64,000 nucleotides of DNA from Mesorhizobium sp. (lineage in GTDB: Bacteria; Pseudomonadota; Alphaproteobacteria; Rhizobiales; Rhizobiaceae): the NCBI RefSeq assembly GCF_024509055.1, contig NZ_JANINM010000482.1, positions 1 to 64,000 of the forward strand, given 5' to 3'. Shown piece after piece: positions 50,551-60,866 of the stretch. Position numbers and translations under genes: made by a program. The stretch's first letter is position 1. The number at the start of each line of letters is the position of its first letter. Below the pieces are notes generated by a model. That model made no database searches, was not told where the DNA came from, and saw nothing but the letters and a program-made list of their open reading frames with translations.

Positions 50551-51345
50551 ATGCATTCCGATATCGTCGATCTCCGTTCCTTCTATTCGACCACGCTCGG
50601 GCGCCTGGCCGAGCGCTCCATCACAATGGCGTTGTCGTCGATTTGGGCAAGTGTTCCCAACGAACGGCTGGTGGGCCTCGGCTACACCTTGCCGTGGCTG
50701 GAACGGTTCGGCACCGATGCCGAGCGCGTCTTCGCCTTCATGCCGGCGACGCAAGGCGCCGTGGTGTGGCCTGCCGCCGGGCCGGCGGCAACCGCATTGG
50801 TTTTCGATGAGGAGCTGCCGCTGGTCGATTCCTGTATCGACCGTATGCTGCTCGTGCATTCGCTCGAGCATGCCGAGAATCCGCGTGAGACGTTGAACGA
50901 GATCTGGCGGGTGCTGTCGCCGGCGGGCCGCGTCGTCATCGTCGTGCCCAATCGGCGCGGTGTCTGGGCGCGCTTCGAGCATACGCCCTTCGGCAATGGC
51001 CGGCCGTTCTCGCGCGGCCAGCTCACGGAGTTGCTGCGCGAGGCGAACTTCACCCCGGCGGCATGGTCGGACGCGCTGTTCTTTCCGCCATCGCCGCGAC
51101 GCTTCATGATGCAATTCCACAACGTGCTGGAGAGGGCTGGCCGGCGATTCTGGCCGATCTTTTCCGGCGTCATCGTGGTCGAGGCGCAGAAGCGGCTCTA
51201 CCAGGGCGTGCCGGTCGCGCAACGCGCGTCACGCCGTGTCTTCGTCCCGGTCTTCTCGCCGCAGGGCGCGACGCGGCTCGGGCGCAAGGTCGCCGATGCG
51301 ATGCCTGGGGACAAGCCGATGCGATGCCTGGGGACAAGCGGGTGA
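50551..51345 (+). CDS. SAM-dependent methyltransferase
   Basis: VHSLEHAENPRETLNEIWRVLSPAGRVVIVVPNRRGVWARFEHTPFGNGRPFSRGQLTELL; start MHSDIVDL. Confidence 0.88.
   Translation: MHSDIVDLRSFYSTTLGRLAERSITMALSSIWASVPNERLVGLGYTLPWLERFGTDAERVFAFMPATQGAVVWPAAGPAATALVFDEELPLVDSCIDRMLLVHSLEHAENPRETLNEIWRVLSPAGRVVIVVPNRRGVWARFEHTPFGNGRPFSRGQLTELLREANFTPAAWSDALFFPPSPRRFMMQFHNVLERAGRRFWPIFSGVIVVEAQKRLYQGVPVAQRASRRVFVPVFSPQGATRLGRKVADAMPGDKPMRCLGTSG
51293..51338. repeat. Exact 23-bp tandem duplication ccgatgcgatgcctggggacaag x2
   Basis: Read directly; in the 3' end of the methyltransferase gene. Confidence 0.9.
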
Positions 51346-51463
51346 CGCGTTCGTGATCGGGGCCAAACCTTGCGTCGCATGGCAATCGTCCCCCTATCTC
51401 AGGGACGGTTTTGCGGCGTGGCAGCGGCGCTCATGACCACTCGCGCAAGCAGGGAAACCGCCG

Positions 51464-53317
51464 ATGGCTGATCAAATGGATGGCAAGCCCGCCGCCGAAA
51501 CAGCGGCCGTCTCGATCGAGACCAGCAGTCTTTCCGACCAGCTGACGGCGATCCGGCTGGCGTTGAAGACTTCGCCGGTTCGCATGCCGCTGATGTGGGT
51601 GTCCGTCGGAATTGTCATCGTCATCATCGCGACCTCCGTTGGGCAGGTGCTGCTCAACAGCTGGAACCAGCCGTTCTACGACGCGCTGGCGCGTCGCGAC
51701 CTGGCCGGCTTCATGCACCAGCTGATGGTCTTTGCCATGATTGCCGGGAGCCTGCTTGTGCTCAATGTCGGCCAGACCTGGCTCAACCAGACGATACGGC
51801 TGAAATTGCGCGAGGCGCTGACGCTCGACCTCATCGACGAATGGATGCGGCCGGCTCGCGCTTTCCGGCTCACCCATGCCGGCGCCATCGGTGTCAATCC
51901 CGATCAGCGCATGCAGCAGGATGCCGCGCATCTGTCGGATCTATCGACCGATCTCGGCGTCGGCCTGCTGCAATCCTTCATCCTCTTGGTGTCCTTCATC
52001 GGCGTGCTCTGGCAGCTCTCCTCCGGCTTCGTCTTCCATGTCGGCGGCTATTCGTTCGCGATACCCGGCTACATGGTGTGGGCGGCGCTCCTCTATGCCG
52101 GCATTGCGTCCTGGCTGAGCTGGCTGGTCGGGCGATCGCTGATCCGCTTCAACAGCGATCGCTATACGCGCGAGGCCGAGCTGCGCTCCTCAATGGTGCG
52201 CGTCAACGAGAACATCGATGCCATCGCGCTCGCTCACGGAGAGCCCGATGCCAGGCGGCAGCTCAATCTCGACCTCGGCACCGTGCTCGACGCCATGCGG
52301 CGCATCTACAGCGCCCAGATCAACCTCTCCTGGGTCACCGACGGCTATGGCTGGATCACCGTGGTGGCGCCGATCCTGGTCGCCGCTCCGGTCTATTTCG
52401 CGGGCGACATCAGCTTCGGCGGATTGATGATGGCTGTCGGCGCGTTCAACCAGGTGAACACCTCGCTGCGCTGGTTCATCAACAATATCGGCGCCATAGC
52501 CGACTGGCGGGCGACGTTGATGCGCGTTGCCGATTTCCGCATCGCGCTCGGCGAAACCGACATCCTGCACGACAAGGAAAAACGCATCGAGTTCGGCGAG
52601 AATGCGGACGGCAAGCTGACATTCGAGAAGCTCGAGGTCGCATCTCCCGATGGCTGCACCAGGTTGGCCGAGACGGATGCCGAGATCCATGCCGGCGAGC
52701 GTGTGATGATCACCGGCGACCCGCGCGCCGGCAAGACGCTGTTCTTCCGCGCGATTGCCGGCCTGTGGCCATGGGGAAGCGGCCGCATCGGCCTGCCTGC
52801 CGGGCAGAAGCCGTTCTTCGTGCCGCGCACGCCTTATTTTCCGCTCGGCACGTTGCGCGACGCGCTCAACCATGCGGAAGGCGCCAAGATCGACGACGCC
52901 GACATCAAGGCGGTGCTGGCAGAAGTCGGTCTCGAAAGGCTAACGGCGCAGCTCGACCGCTCGGCGCGCTGGGAGCACGAGCTGGTGGATGAGGAGCAAC
53001 GCCTGCTGGCCTTCGCCCGGCTGGCGCTGAGGAAGCCTGAGTGGGTGATCATCGACGAGGCGCTGGATACGTTCGATGGCGCGACGTTGCGGCGGGTGCT
53101 TTCGATGCTGCAGGCGCGGCTGCCGGACGCCGCCATCCTCAACATCGGGCGTGGCCTGCACAACAACCAGTTCTTCCCGCGAGCGCTCACCATCGTCAAG
53201 GACAGCGGCGGATCGTCACTCAAGCCAGCGCGCTTCCGGGCCGGCGCGATCGAACCGCCACCGCACGTCGTTCGGCGCAGGAACGGCCGCGCTCCGAGCC
53301 ATCAGGTATCCGGATAG
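51464..53317 (+). CDS. ABC transporter ATP-binding protein/permease (YddA/SbmA-like)
   Basis: NSWNQPFYDALARRDLAGF, NPDQRMQQDAAHL, Walker A-like GDPRAGKTLFFRAIAGLWPWGSGRI. Confidence 0.9.
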   Translation: MADQMDGKPAAETAAVSIETSSLSDQLTAIRLALKTSPVRMPLMWVSVGIVIVIIATSVGQVLLNSWNQPFYDALARRDLAGFMHQLMVFAMIAGSLLVLNVGQTWLNQTIRLKLREALTLDLIDEWMRPARAFRLTHAGAIGVNPDQRMQQDAAHLSDLSTDLGVGLLQSFILLVSFIGVLWQLSSGFVFHVGGYSFAIPGYMVWAALLYAGIASWLSWLVGRSLIRFNSDRYTREAELRSSMVRVNENIDAIALAHGEPDARRQLNLDLGTVLDAMRRIYSAQINLSWVTDGYGWITVVAPILVAAPVYFAGDISFGGLMMAVGAFNQVNTSLRWFINNIGAIADWRATLMRVADFRIALGETDILHDKEKRIEFGENADGKLTFEKLEVASPDGCTRLAETDAEIHAGERVMITGDPRAGKTLFFRAIAGLWPWGSGRIGLPAGQKPFFVPRTPYFPLGTLRDALNHAEGAKIDDADIKAVLAEVGLERLTAQLDRSARWEHELVDEEQRLLAFARLALRKPEWVIIDEALDTFDGATLRRVLSMLQARLPDAAILNIGRGLHNNQFFPRALTIVKDSGGSSLKPARFRAGAIEPPPHVVRRRNGRAPSHQVSG

Positions 53318-53341
53318 GCTCGCCGGCGGGAATTTTCGCTA

Positions 53342-54271
53342 TCAGACGGGACGGGCGCCGTAATTCCGGCGGAACTCGTCATAGATGCCGCGGCGCCAGC
53401 GCCGGCCAACCACGTAGCCACGCAAAAGTTCCGGCAGCGAGTAGCCAAGCACCTCCGAAGACTTGTTGGCCCGGTAGCCGGAAAAAGCCTGCGGCCACCT
53501 TCCCTTGATGGTGTCGGCGATGATCTGGCGCGCGATCATGTAGGGCGGAACATCGGGATAGTGATCGGCGATATAGGGATGCTTGCCGATTAGGTTGGCA
53601 TAGGCCTCGACATAGCCGTCGCGGCGGCGCGAGATCGAGTTTTCGGTATTGTACTTCTCCCAATCGATATCCTCGGACAGCAAGGCGCCGCTGCGGTGAG
53701 CGAGGCGCAGCAGAAGCTCGCGGTCCTGCATCCGGGTGACGTCGCTGTCATACCCGCCAATGGCGAGCAGCGACTCGTAGCGTGCGGTTATCGCCGAGCC
53801 GGCGATGAAAATTGTCTGCGAGATAAGGGCGCGCAGCAGCACGCTCTTGTCGAGAAATGCCTCGCGGTTGACGCATCGCGTGCAGCGACTGCCCTTCGTC
53901 GAAACGAACGAACTGATGAGCACTTCAAGCGAAGGATTCTGGTCGAAGCGCGCCAATGTCCGCTCCAACCGCTCGGGCAGGTAGACATCGTCCGAATCTA
54001 GGAAGGTGACGATCGGCGCCCGCGCGCGCTCGATGCCGGCATTGCGCGCGGCGTTGGCGCCCCGCCATTTCGCGCCGACATAGATCAGCCGCGGGTCGCG
54101 GATCTGGGCAAGCGCCTGAGCCGTTCCGTCAGTCGAGCCATCGTCGACCACGATATGCTCGAATTGGGTAAGTGTCTGGGCCAGCACGCTTTCGACGGCG
54201 CGCACCACCTGGCTGCGCCGGTTGTGGGTCGGAGTGACAACGGAGATGAGCGGAACCGTATCAGCCGGCAT
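53342..54271 (-). CDS. Family 2 glycosyltransferase
   Basis: PLISVVTPTHNR...VVDDGSTDGTAQAL...NAARNAGIERARAPIVTFLDSDD. Confidence 0.92.
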   Translation of the reverse strand: MPADTVPLISVVTPTHNRRSQVVRAVESVLAQTLTQFEHIVVDDGSTDGTAQALAQIRDPRLIYVGAKWRGANAARNAGIERARAPIVTFLDSDDVYLPERLERTLARFDQNPSLEVLISSFVSTKGSRCTRCVNREAFLDKSVLLRALISQTIFIAGSAITARYESLLAIGGYDSDVTRMQDRELLLRLAHRSGALLSEDIDWEKYNTENSISRRRDGYVEAYANLIGKHPYIADHYPDVPPYMIARQIIADTIKGRWPQAFSGYRANKSSEVLGYSLPELLRGYVVGRRWRRGIYDEFRRNYGARPV

Positions 54272-54601
54272 ATGGCTTCGCCGTGTCCGGAACCTGAAAT
54301 ATGGCTGGCTGGATTCCCCGCCGATCGTTTTGCATGTCCGCCCCCCGGAATGTGCATCGTTAACGGTACCAGAAAGCGGGTTTCACTGTCACGCCGCGCA
54401 GGTCGACGCGTCTTGGGGAACTGCCGGTTTTCCCGCCAGGCGCGATCTGATTGCAACACTGCCAGCACGGTCGATATGCCCCGCTATATCGATCACGACG
54501 CTCTTCGATGACTTTTGAGGTAATCGACCGGGATACTTCACGACGGCATACCTGCTCCGGTGAAGCCAATTTGTCGGCTTCGGTCAATCGAGGAGCAGAT
54601 C

Positions 54602-54922
54602 ATGACCGCCTACGCCGTTGCCCATATGCGCCATGCCACGCCAGGCCCGTGGATGGCCGACTATCTCGGAAGGATCGACGCGACATTGACGCCGTTCGGG
54701 GGGCGTTTCGTCGTCCATGGCGGCGCCGTGGAAGTGGTCGAGAACGACTGGCCGGGACACCTCATCGTCATAGAATTCCCGGACAGGCAGCATGTGCGCG
54801 GCTGGTACGATTCGCCCGCCTATCAGGCGATCCTCAAATTGCGCACCGATAATTCGGACTCCGACGTGATCTTCGTTGACGGCGTCGAGTATCCTCACAA
54901 GGCTACGGATGTGCTGGACTGA
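54602..54922 (+). CDS. DUF1330 family protein
   Basis: MTAYAVAHMR...FVVHGGAVEVVENDWPGHLIVIEFPDRQHVRGWYDSPAYQAI. Confidence 0.88.
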   Translation: MTAYAVAHMRHATPGPWMADYLGRIDATLTPFGGRFVVHGGAVEVVENDWPGHLIVIEFPDRQHVRGWYDSPAYQAILKLRTDNSDSDVIFVDGVEYPHKATDVLD

Positions 54923-54936
54923 TTGAGGGGGGCGCG

Positions 54937-55392
54937 ATGCGGACGATTGACGGGGACCTGTTGCAATTCGCACTCGATGGCGAGTTCGACGCGATCGTGC
55001 AGGGCTGCAATTGCCAGTGCGCGATGGGCAAAGGCATCGCGCTTTCGATAAAGCAGCGGTTTCCCGAAGCCTATGCCGCGGACCTCGCGACCGTGAAGGG
55101 TGATCGGTCCAAGCTCGGCAGCATCTCGGTGGCGGAAATCCTGCGCGGGCATCGAACCTTCTGCGTCGTTAACGGCTACACCCAGCTTCACTACCAAGGC
55201 TCGGGCATGAAGGCCGACTACGCGGCCATTCGCAACGTCATGAAGGCCGTCAAGGCTGGTTTTGCCGGCCGGCGCATCGGCTACCCGAGGATCGGCGCCG
55301 GTCTGGCGGGCGGCGACTGGACGATCATCGCCGCGATCATCGATGAAGAGCTCGACGGCGAGGATCACACGCTGGTCGAGTACAGACCGTAG
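54937..55392 (+). CDS. Macro domain-containing protein
   Basis: IVQGCNCQCAMGKGIALSIKQRFPEAYAAD...RIGYPRIGAGLAGGDW. Confidence 0.88.
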   Translation: MRTIDGDLLQFALDGEFDAIVQGCNCQCAMGKGIALSIKQRFPEAYAADLATVKGDRSKLGSISVAEILRGHRTFCVVNGYTQLHYQGSGMKADYAAIRNVMKAVKAGFAGRRIGYPRIGAGLAGGDWTIIAAIIDEELDGEDHTLVEYRP

Positions 55393-55393
55393 G

Positions 55394-56011
55394 TCAGCCT
55401 CGCTTCAGCAGGAAGACCGCCTGCTGGCCGAAGAAATTCCAGAACCACCAGGGCATCGACAGGCCGATCTTCTGGCCATTGGCGTCGAGCGCGGTCGCCT
55501 TCTCGACGGTAGCGCCGAGTTCCTCGCACAGGTTGACGAAGTCGCGGATGGTGCAGAAGTGGATGTTGGGTGTGTCGTACCAGGAATAGGGGAGGTCCTT
55601 GGTGACCGGCATCCGCCCCTTGATCAGCAGCGAGAAGCGCACGCGCCAGTGGCCGAAATTGGGGAAGGAGACGATGGCGCGGTTGCCGATCCGGAGCAGT
55701 TCGTCGAGCACCAGCTTCGGGTTGCGGGTCGCCTGCAGCGTCTGCGAGAGCACGACGAAGTCGAAGCCCCTGTCAGGATAGAATTCGAGGTCCTTGTCGG
55801 CATCGCCCTGGATCACGGAGAGGCCGCGCGCCACGCATTCGTTGACGCCGCGCTGCGAGAGTTCCAGGCCGCGGCCGTCGACCTGCTTGGTCTCCTGCAA
55901 AAGTTCCAGCAGCAGCCCGTCGCCCGAGCCGACATCGAGCACGCGCGAATGCGCGGGGATGAGATCGGTCACGACCTCCAGGTCGACGCGCTGCGCGCGG
56001 TTGACGCTCAT
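55394..56011 (-). CDS. metW: Methionine biosynthesis protein MetW
   Basis: RVLDVGSGDGLLLELL...FPNFGHWRVRFSLLIKGRMPVTKDLPYSWYDTPNIHFCTI; adjacent to metX. Confidence 0.94.
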   Translation of the reverse strand: MSVNRAQRVDLEVVTDLIPAHSRVLDVGSGDGLLLELLQETKQVDGRGLELSQRGVNECVARGLSVIQGDADKDLEFYPDRGFDFVVLSQTLQATRNPKLVLDELLRIGNRAIVSFPNFGHWRVRFSLLIKGRMPVTKDLPYSWYDTPNIHFCTIRDFVNLCEELGATVEKATALDANGQKIGLSMPWWFWNFFGQQAVFLLKRG

Positions 56012-56045
56012 CGATGAACCTCCGGCCTGTAATGTTGTGGCCCGC

Positions 56046-57215
56046 TCATGCGCCCAGCCCCCTTGCCCGCGCCGCCGAGGCGATGAAGCCGTTGATGGCC
56101 GCGAACAATTCCGGTTCGTCGAGCAGGAAGGCGTCGTGGCCGCGATCGGTCTCGATCTCGACGAAGGAGACGGAGGCGCCGGCGGCGTTCAGCGCATGGA
56201 CGATCGAGCGGCTCTCCTCGGTCGGGAACAGCCAGTCGCTGGTGAAGGATACCAGGCAGAAGCGCGTCTTCGTGTTGGCGAAGGCATCGGCCAACCGCCC
56301 GCCATGGTCGGCGGCAAGGTCGAAATAGTCCATCGCCCGGGTCAGATAGAGGTAGGAATTGGCGTCGAAGCGGTCGACGAAGGTCATGCCCTGGTGGCGC
56401 AGATAGCTCTCGATCTGGAAATCGGCGTCGAAACCGAAGGTCAGCGCCTCCCGATCCTGCAGGTTGCGGCCGAACTTGCGGTGCAGCGCAGCTTCCGAGA
56501 GATAGGTGATGTGGGCGGCCATGCGCGCGACGGCGAGGCCCTTTTCCGGCCGCTTGCCGAAATCGAGATACTTCCCGCCGTGCCAGTCCGGATCGGCCAT
56601 GACGGCCTGGCGTCCGACCTCGTGGAAGGCGATGTTCTGCGAGGAATGGCGGGCGCCGGTGGCGATCGGCAGCACCGAGAAGACGCGGTCCGAGTGGCTG
56701 GAGGCCCATTCCAGCACCTGCATGCCGCCCATCGAGCCGCCAAGCACGCAAAACAGTTTCTCGATGCCGAAATGATCGACCAGCATCGATTGCGCGCGCA
56801 CCATGTCGCGGATGGTGATGATCGGCAGGTCGAGCCCGTAAGGTTTGCCGGTCGCCGGATTGGTGGAGGCCGGGCCGGTGGAGCCGAGGCAGCCGCCGAT
56901 GACGTTGGAGCAGATGACGAAGAAGCGGTTGGTGTCGATGATCTTGCCGGGGCCGATCAGCACCTCCCACCAGCCGGGCTTGCCCGTCACCGGATTGGTG
57001 CTGGCGACATGCTGGTCGCCGGTCAGCGCATGGCAGACGAGGATGGCGTTGGAACGCGCCTCGTTGAGGGCGCCGTAGGTCTGGTAAGCGATCTGGAAGG
57101 GCGACAGCAGCGTGCCGGCGTCGAGCTTCAGCGGCTTGTCGGGGCCGAAATGCAGCACAGGGCTCGACGGGTTGTCGGCCTCGTTGTTGGTCCTTGCAGC
57201 GCGCTGAGCGGCCAT
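56046..57215 (-). CDS. metX: Homoserine O-acetyltransferase
   Basis: [41 protein letters not shown] gaggactgctATG at 57215. Confidence 0.94.
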   Translation of the reverse strand: MAAQRAARTNNEADNPSSPVLHFGPDKPLKLDAGTLLSPFQIAYQTYGALNEARSNAILVCHALTGDQHVASTNPVTGKPGWWEVLIGPGKIIDTNRFFVICSNVIGGCLGSTGPASTNPATGKPYGLDLPIITIRDMVRAQSMLVDHFGIEKLFCVLGGSMGGMQVLEWASSHSDRVFSVLPIATGARHSSQNIAFHEVGRQAVMADPDWHGGKYLDFGKRPEKGLAVARMAAHITYLSEAALHRKFGRNLQDREALTFGFDADFQIESYLRHQGMTFVDRFDANSYLYLTRAMDYFDLAADHGGRLADAFANTKTRFCLVSFTSDWLFPTEESRSIVHALNAAGASVSFVEIETDRGHDAFLLDEPELFAAINGFIASAARARGLGA

Positions 57216-57276
57216 AGCAGTCCTCATCCCTGCCGCATCGTCTTGCCTTCGATGCGGTGTCCGGCCGGCGGCGGAC

Positions 57277-57310
57277 AATAAAAAACCGGCAATGCCATTG
57301 CAAAGCCGGT
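57277..57310 (-). terminator. Hairpin plus T-tract in the metX leader
   Basis: Minus strand ACCGGCtttgcaatggcattGCCGGTTTTTTATTG. Confidence 0.7.
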
Positions 57311-57325
57311 TACAGGATGCAAACG

Positions 57326-57379
57326 GCCCTTTAGCGAGTTGTTTAACGTGGCTGCAAGCCGACCGGCCAAATCACCACG
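57326..57379 (-). promoter_or_regulatory. SAM-II riboswitch upstream of metX
   Basis: Minus strand CGTGGTGATTTGGCCGGTCGGCTTGCAGCCACGTTAAACAACTCGCTAAAGGG matches the SAM-II/metA motif. Confidence 0.95.
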
Positions 57380-57526
57380 GGAATTCCATTCTAGTTCTAG
57401 GACCAGCGCGGCGCTTCGTCAACGCCTGGCATCCCTGGCGTAACCGCCACCTCTCGACATTCGGGGCCACGGCTTGTATTCCCGCTGCGGCTTCCGCACA
57501 GGGGGCCTTTTCGACGGATTTGCGAC

Positions 57527-58630
57527 ATGAAGCAGGATCAGGCACGTCCAACGCCACGCGCAGGCATCATGGACATCGAGGCCTATGTGCCCGGCAAGAG
57601 CACGGCGCCCGCCGGCGTAACGAAGGTCTACAAGCTGTCGTCCAACGAGAATCCGCTCGGGCCTTCGCCAAAGGCAATCGAGGCCGCGCGCGAGGTGGCG
57701 GCGAAGCTGGATGTCTATCCCGACGGCACGGCCCGCCGGCTGCGCGAGGCGATCGCCGAGGTGCATGGCCTCAACCCGGCTAACATCATCTGCTCCAACG
57801 GCTCCGACGAGATTCTTGGCCTGTTGGCGCAGACCTATCTGGCGCCTGGCGACGAGGCGGTATTCACCGAACACGCCTTCATGGTCTACAAGATCTACAT
57901 CCAGGCGGCGGGAGCCAAGCCTGTGGTGGTCAAGGAAACCGACGAGCGCGCCGATGTCGACGCGGTCCTAGCGGCCGTGACGCTAAAGACCCGTATCGTC
58001 TTCCTCGCCAACCCTAACAACCCGACCGGCACCTACCTGCCGTTCAGCGAGGTCCGCCGCCTGCATGCCGGCCTGCCGAAGAACGTGCTGCTGGTGCTCG
58101 ATGCGGCTTACGCCGAATATGTGCGCCGCAACGATTACGAAGCCGGCATCGAGCTCGCCGGAAGCGCGGAGAACGTGGTGATGACGCGCACCTTCTCCAA
58201 GCTCGGCCTGGGCGGCGCCCGCGTCGGCTGGATGTACGGTCCGGCCCACATCGTCGATGCCATCAACCGCGTGCGTGGCCCGTTCAACGTCAATGCGACG
58301 GCGATCGAAGCCGGCATTGCCTCGATCCGCGATCGCGCCCACCTCGAGCGCAGCGTGCTGCACAACGAAAGGTGGCTGGCCTGGGTTAGCGCCGAACTGA
58401 CCGTGCTTGGACTGCGCGTGACGCCCAGCGTCGGCAATTTCGTGCTGATCCATTTTCACGACGACAAGAAGCACTCTGCTGCTGCCGCCGACGATTATCT
58501 CAGCCAGCGCGGTTATATCCTGCGGCGCGTCACCGGTTACGGCTTCCCCAACGCCCTGCGCATGAGCATCGGCACCGAAGAAGCCAATCGCGGCGTCGTC
58601 GAGGCGCTGACTACATTCCTGAAAAGCTAG
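57527..58630 (+). CDS. hisC: Histidinol-phosphate aminotransferase
   Basis: [47 protein letters not shown]. Confidence 0.94.
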   Translation: MKQDQARPTPRAGIMDIEAYVPGKSTAPAGVTKVYKLSSNENPLGPSPKAIEAAREVAAKLDVYPDGTARRLREAIAEVHGLNPANIICSNGSDEILGLLAQTYLAPGDEAVFTEHAFMVYKIYIQAAGAKPVVVKETDERADVDAVLAAVTLKTRIVFLANPNNPTGTYLPFSEVRRLHAGLPKNVLLVLDAAYAEYVRRNDYEAGIELAGSAENVVMTRTFSKLGLGGARVGWMYGPAHIVDAINRVRGPFNVNATAIEAGIASIRDRAHLERSVLHNERWLAWVSAELTVLGLRVTPSVGNFVLIHFHDDKKHSAAAADDYLSQRGYILRRVTGYGFPNALRMSIGTEEANRGVVEALTTFLKS

Positions 58631-58636
58631 ATCACC

Positions 58637-59572
58637 ATGGCATCACCGATGTTCGAAAAGATCGCGCTGATAGGCATCGGCCTGATCGGCTCGTCGCTTG
58701 CCCGCGTCATCCGTCGCGAGGGGCTCGCGCGCCATATCGCCATCGCGACGCGCAGCAAATCTACGCTCGCGCGGGCCGAGGAACTTGGGCTTGGCGATTC
58801 CTACACCACGGACGCGCAGGAAGCGGTGCGCGACGCCGACCTGGTTATCGTCTCGGTGCCGGTCGGATCGTCCGGCGAGGTCGCCGCCGAGATCGCGCCG
58901 GCGCTGAAAAAGGGCGCCATCCTCACCGATGTCGGCTCGACCAAGGCATCGGTGATCGCGCAGATGCAGCCACATGTGCCGGAGGGCGTGCATTTCATCC
59001 CCGGCCATCCGCTGGCCGGCACGGAAAAATCCGGCCCCGATGCCGGCTTCGCCGATCTCTTCGACAACCGCTGGTGCATCTTCACGCCGGTGCCAGGCAC
59101 CGATCCCGAGGCGCTGGAAAAGCTTTCGGAATTCTGGCGGCGCTGCGGCTCGAACATCGACACGATGGACCCGCAGCATCACGACATGACGCTGGCGATC
59201 GTCTCGCACTTGCCGCATATCATCGCCTACAACATCGTCGGCACAGCCGACGACCTGGAAGCGGTGACCAAGACCGAAGTCATCAAATATTCCGCTTCCG
59301 GCTTTCGCGACTTCACCCGACTGGCGGCATCGGATCCGACGATGTGGCGGGACGTTTGCCTGCATAACAAAGACGCGATCCTGGAGATGCTGGCACGGTT
59401 CTCGGAGGATCTCGCCTCGTTGCAGCGGGCGATCCGCTGGGGCGACGGCGAAAAGCTGTTCGACCTCTTCACCCGCACCCGCGCCATCCGCCGCTCGATC
59501 ATCGAGGCCGGCCAGGACATCGACGTGCCGGACTTTGGCCGCCAGGCGGTCGAGCATCCGGCCAAGCCTTAG
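58637..59572 (+). CDS. tyrC: Prephenate/arogenate dehydrogenase
   Basis: IALIGIGLIGSSLARVIRR, DVGSTKASVIAQM, HPLAGTEKSGPDAG; adjacent to hisC. Confidence 0.93.
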   Translation: MASPMFEKIALIGIGLIGSSLARVIRREGLARHIAIATRSKSTLARAEELGLGDSYTTDAQEAVRDADLVIVSVPVGSSGEVAAEIAPALKKGAILTDVGSTKASVIAQMQPHVPEGVHFIPGHPLAGTEKSGPDAGFADLFDNRWCIFTPVPGTDPEALEKLSEFWRRCGSNIDTMDPQHHDMTLAIVSHLPHIIAYNIVGTADDLEAVTKTEVIKYSASGFRDFTRLAASDPTMWRDVCLHNKDAILEMLARFSEDLASLQRAIRWGDGEKLFDLFTRTRAIRRSIIEAGQDIDVPDFGRQAVEHPAKP

Positions 59573-59657
59573 GCTTCCGCACCCGGATTTCGATCGGTCG
59601 GCAAATGTCTGCAGCTGAAGGTGGTATATCTTCGAGATTGGCCGAAACGCCCACTCG

Positions 59658-59818
59658 GTCGTCATTCTCGGGCTTGACCCGAGAATCCATTCCGTGACGT
59701 TCGACATAGGGTGCAACGGCGCAAATTCTGTAACCGCTGCAACGGCTTAGCGTCACGGCATGGATCCTAGGGTCTGCGCGCGTCGCTTCGCTCCTTGCTC
59801 CGCCCTAGGATGACGAGA
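59658..59818. repeat. Intergenic palindromic repeat element of the alphaproteobacterial cgtcattctcgggcttgacccgagaatcca type
   Basis: TCTCGGGcttgaCCCGAGA palindrome and TGGATCCTAGGGT...CCCTAGGATGACG terminal arm. Confidence 0.7.
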
Positions 59819-59923
59819 GGGGCAGAGTTTCCGCCTCGCAGAGTTGGCACCGATCTCACGGCAAGGATGGTGAAGTCTGCCCGCGGACAAACGGCAATCC
59901 TTCAAAATCCGTGTGTCGAGGAA

Positions 59924-60859
59924 CTACGCTTCTTGGGATGACGGCCAGTGAGCCGCCATCATCGCCAGCGTCTCGGCCCGGTCCGGCGCGCCGAGCCGGC
60001 CGCCGAAACGCAGGCATTTGAGCGCGGCGGCGGCGCTGGCGAAGCGTATCGCCTGTTCCGGCGGCATCGCCTCTGCAAGGCCGACCGCGAAGGCGCCGTG
60101 GAAGACGTCGCCGGCGGCGAGCGTATCCACCGCCTTGATCTTCGGCGCCCCGACATGGCGTACGCGACCTGCTGCCTTGTCGTGCCACCAGGTTCCGGCG
60201 GCGCCACCCGTCACCGCGACGAAGGCGTCGGTGCGGGAGGCGAGATCGGCGCAGGCGCTTTCCGGATCCAGCGCATGGCCGCAGACGATGCGCGCGGCCG
60301 GTTCCGAAGCGACGATATGCGAAGCCAGGGGCAGCAGCCGTTCCAGAACCTCGATCGGCGCTGTGTCGGCGTCGAGGATTGCATGGCGACCCACGTCCCT
60401 GGCGGCGCTCAAGGCGAGCGCCGCCGCGCCCGGCCAGCGCACATCGACCAGTACGGCGTCGAAGGCGGAAAGGTTGGCGAGCGGCAACTCCTCTGGGTCT
60501 GCCTGAGCCTTTCTGTCGTAGAACGGCACGATGATGCGCTCGCCATGCTGATCAACGAGGATCGCGGCCAGTGCCGACCGCGCGCCGGCGACGCGACGGA
60601 TGAGACTGCAGTCGATGCCTTCTGCCTGAATCTCCGCCACCAGCTGGTCGCCGACCTGATCGTCGCCCGCGCTCGCCCAAAGCGACACTTGGGCGCCAAG
60701 GCGATGCGCTGCACATGCGGCGCTCGTCGCCATGCCGGAGGCGATCTGGACGCCGTCGCTGGCGATGAACTTGCCTTGATGGGCGGGAAGCGTCTCGACG
60801 CGAAGTATCGTATCGAGGGTGAACGCGCCGACGCTGAGCAGTCTGACCGGCTCCCCCAT
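59924..60859 (-). CDS. PfkB family carbohydrate kinase
   Basis: ASGMATSAACAAHRLGAQVSLWASAGDDQVG; C-terminal DTLAAGDVFHGAFAVGLAE. Confidence 0.92.
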   Translation of the reverse strand: MGEPVRLLSVGAFTLDTILRVETLPAHQGKFIASDGVQIASGMATSAACAAHRLGAQVSLWASAGDDQVGDQLVAEIQAEGIDCSLIRRVAGARSALAAILVDQHGERIIVPFYDRKAQADPEELPLANLSAFDAVLVDVRWPGAAALALSAARDVGRHAILDADTAPIEVLERLLPLASHIVASEPAARIVCGHALDPESACADLASRTDAFVAVTGGAAGTWWHDKAAGRVRHVGAPKIKAVDTLAAGDVFHGAFAVGLAEAMPPEQAIRFASAAAALKCLRFGGRLGAPDRAETLAMMAAHWPSSQEA

Positions 60860-60866
60860 CGTGGCA

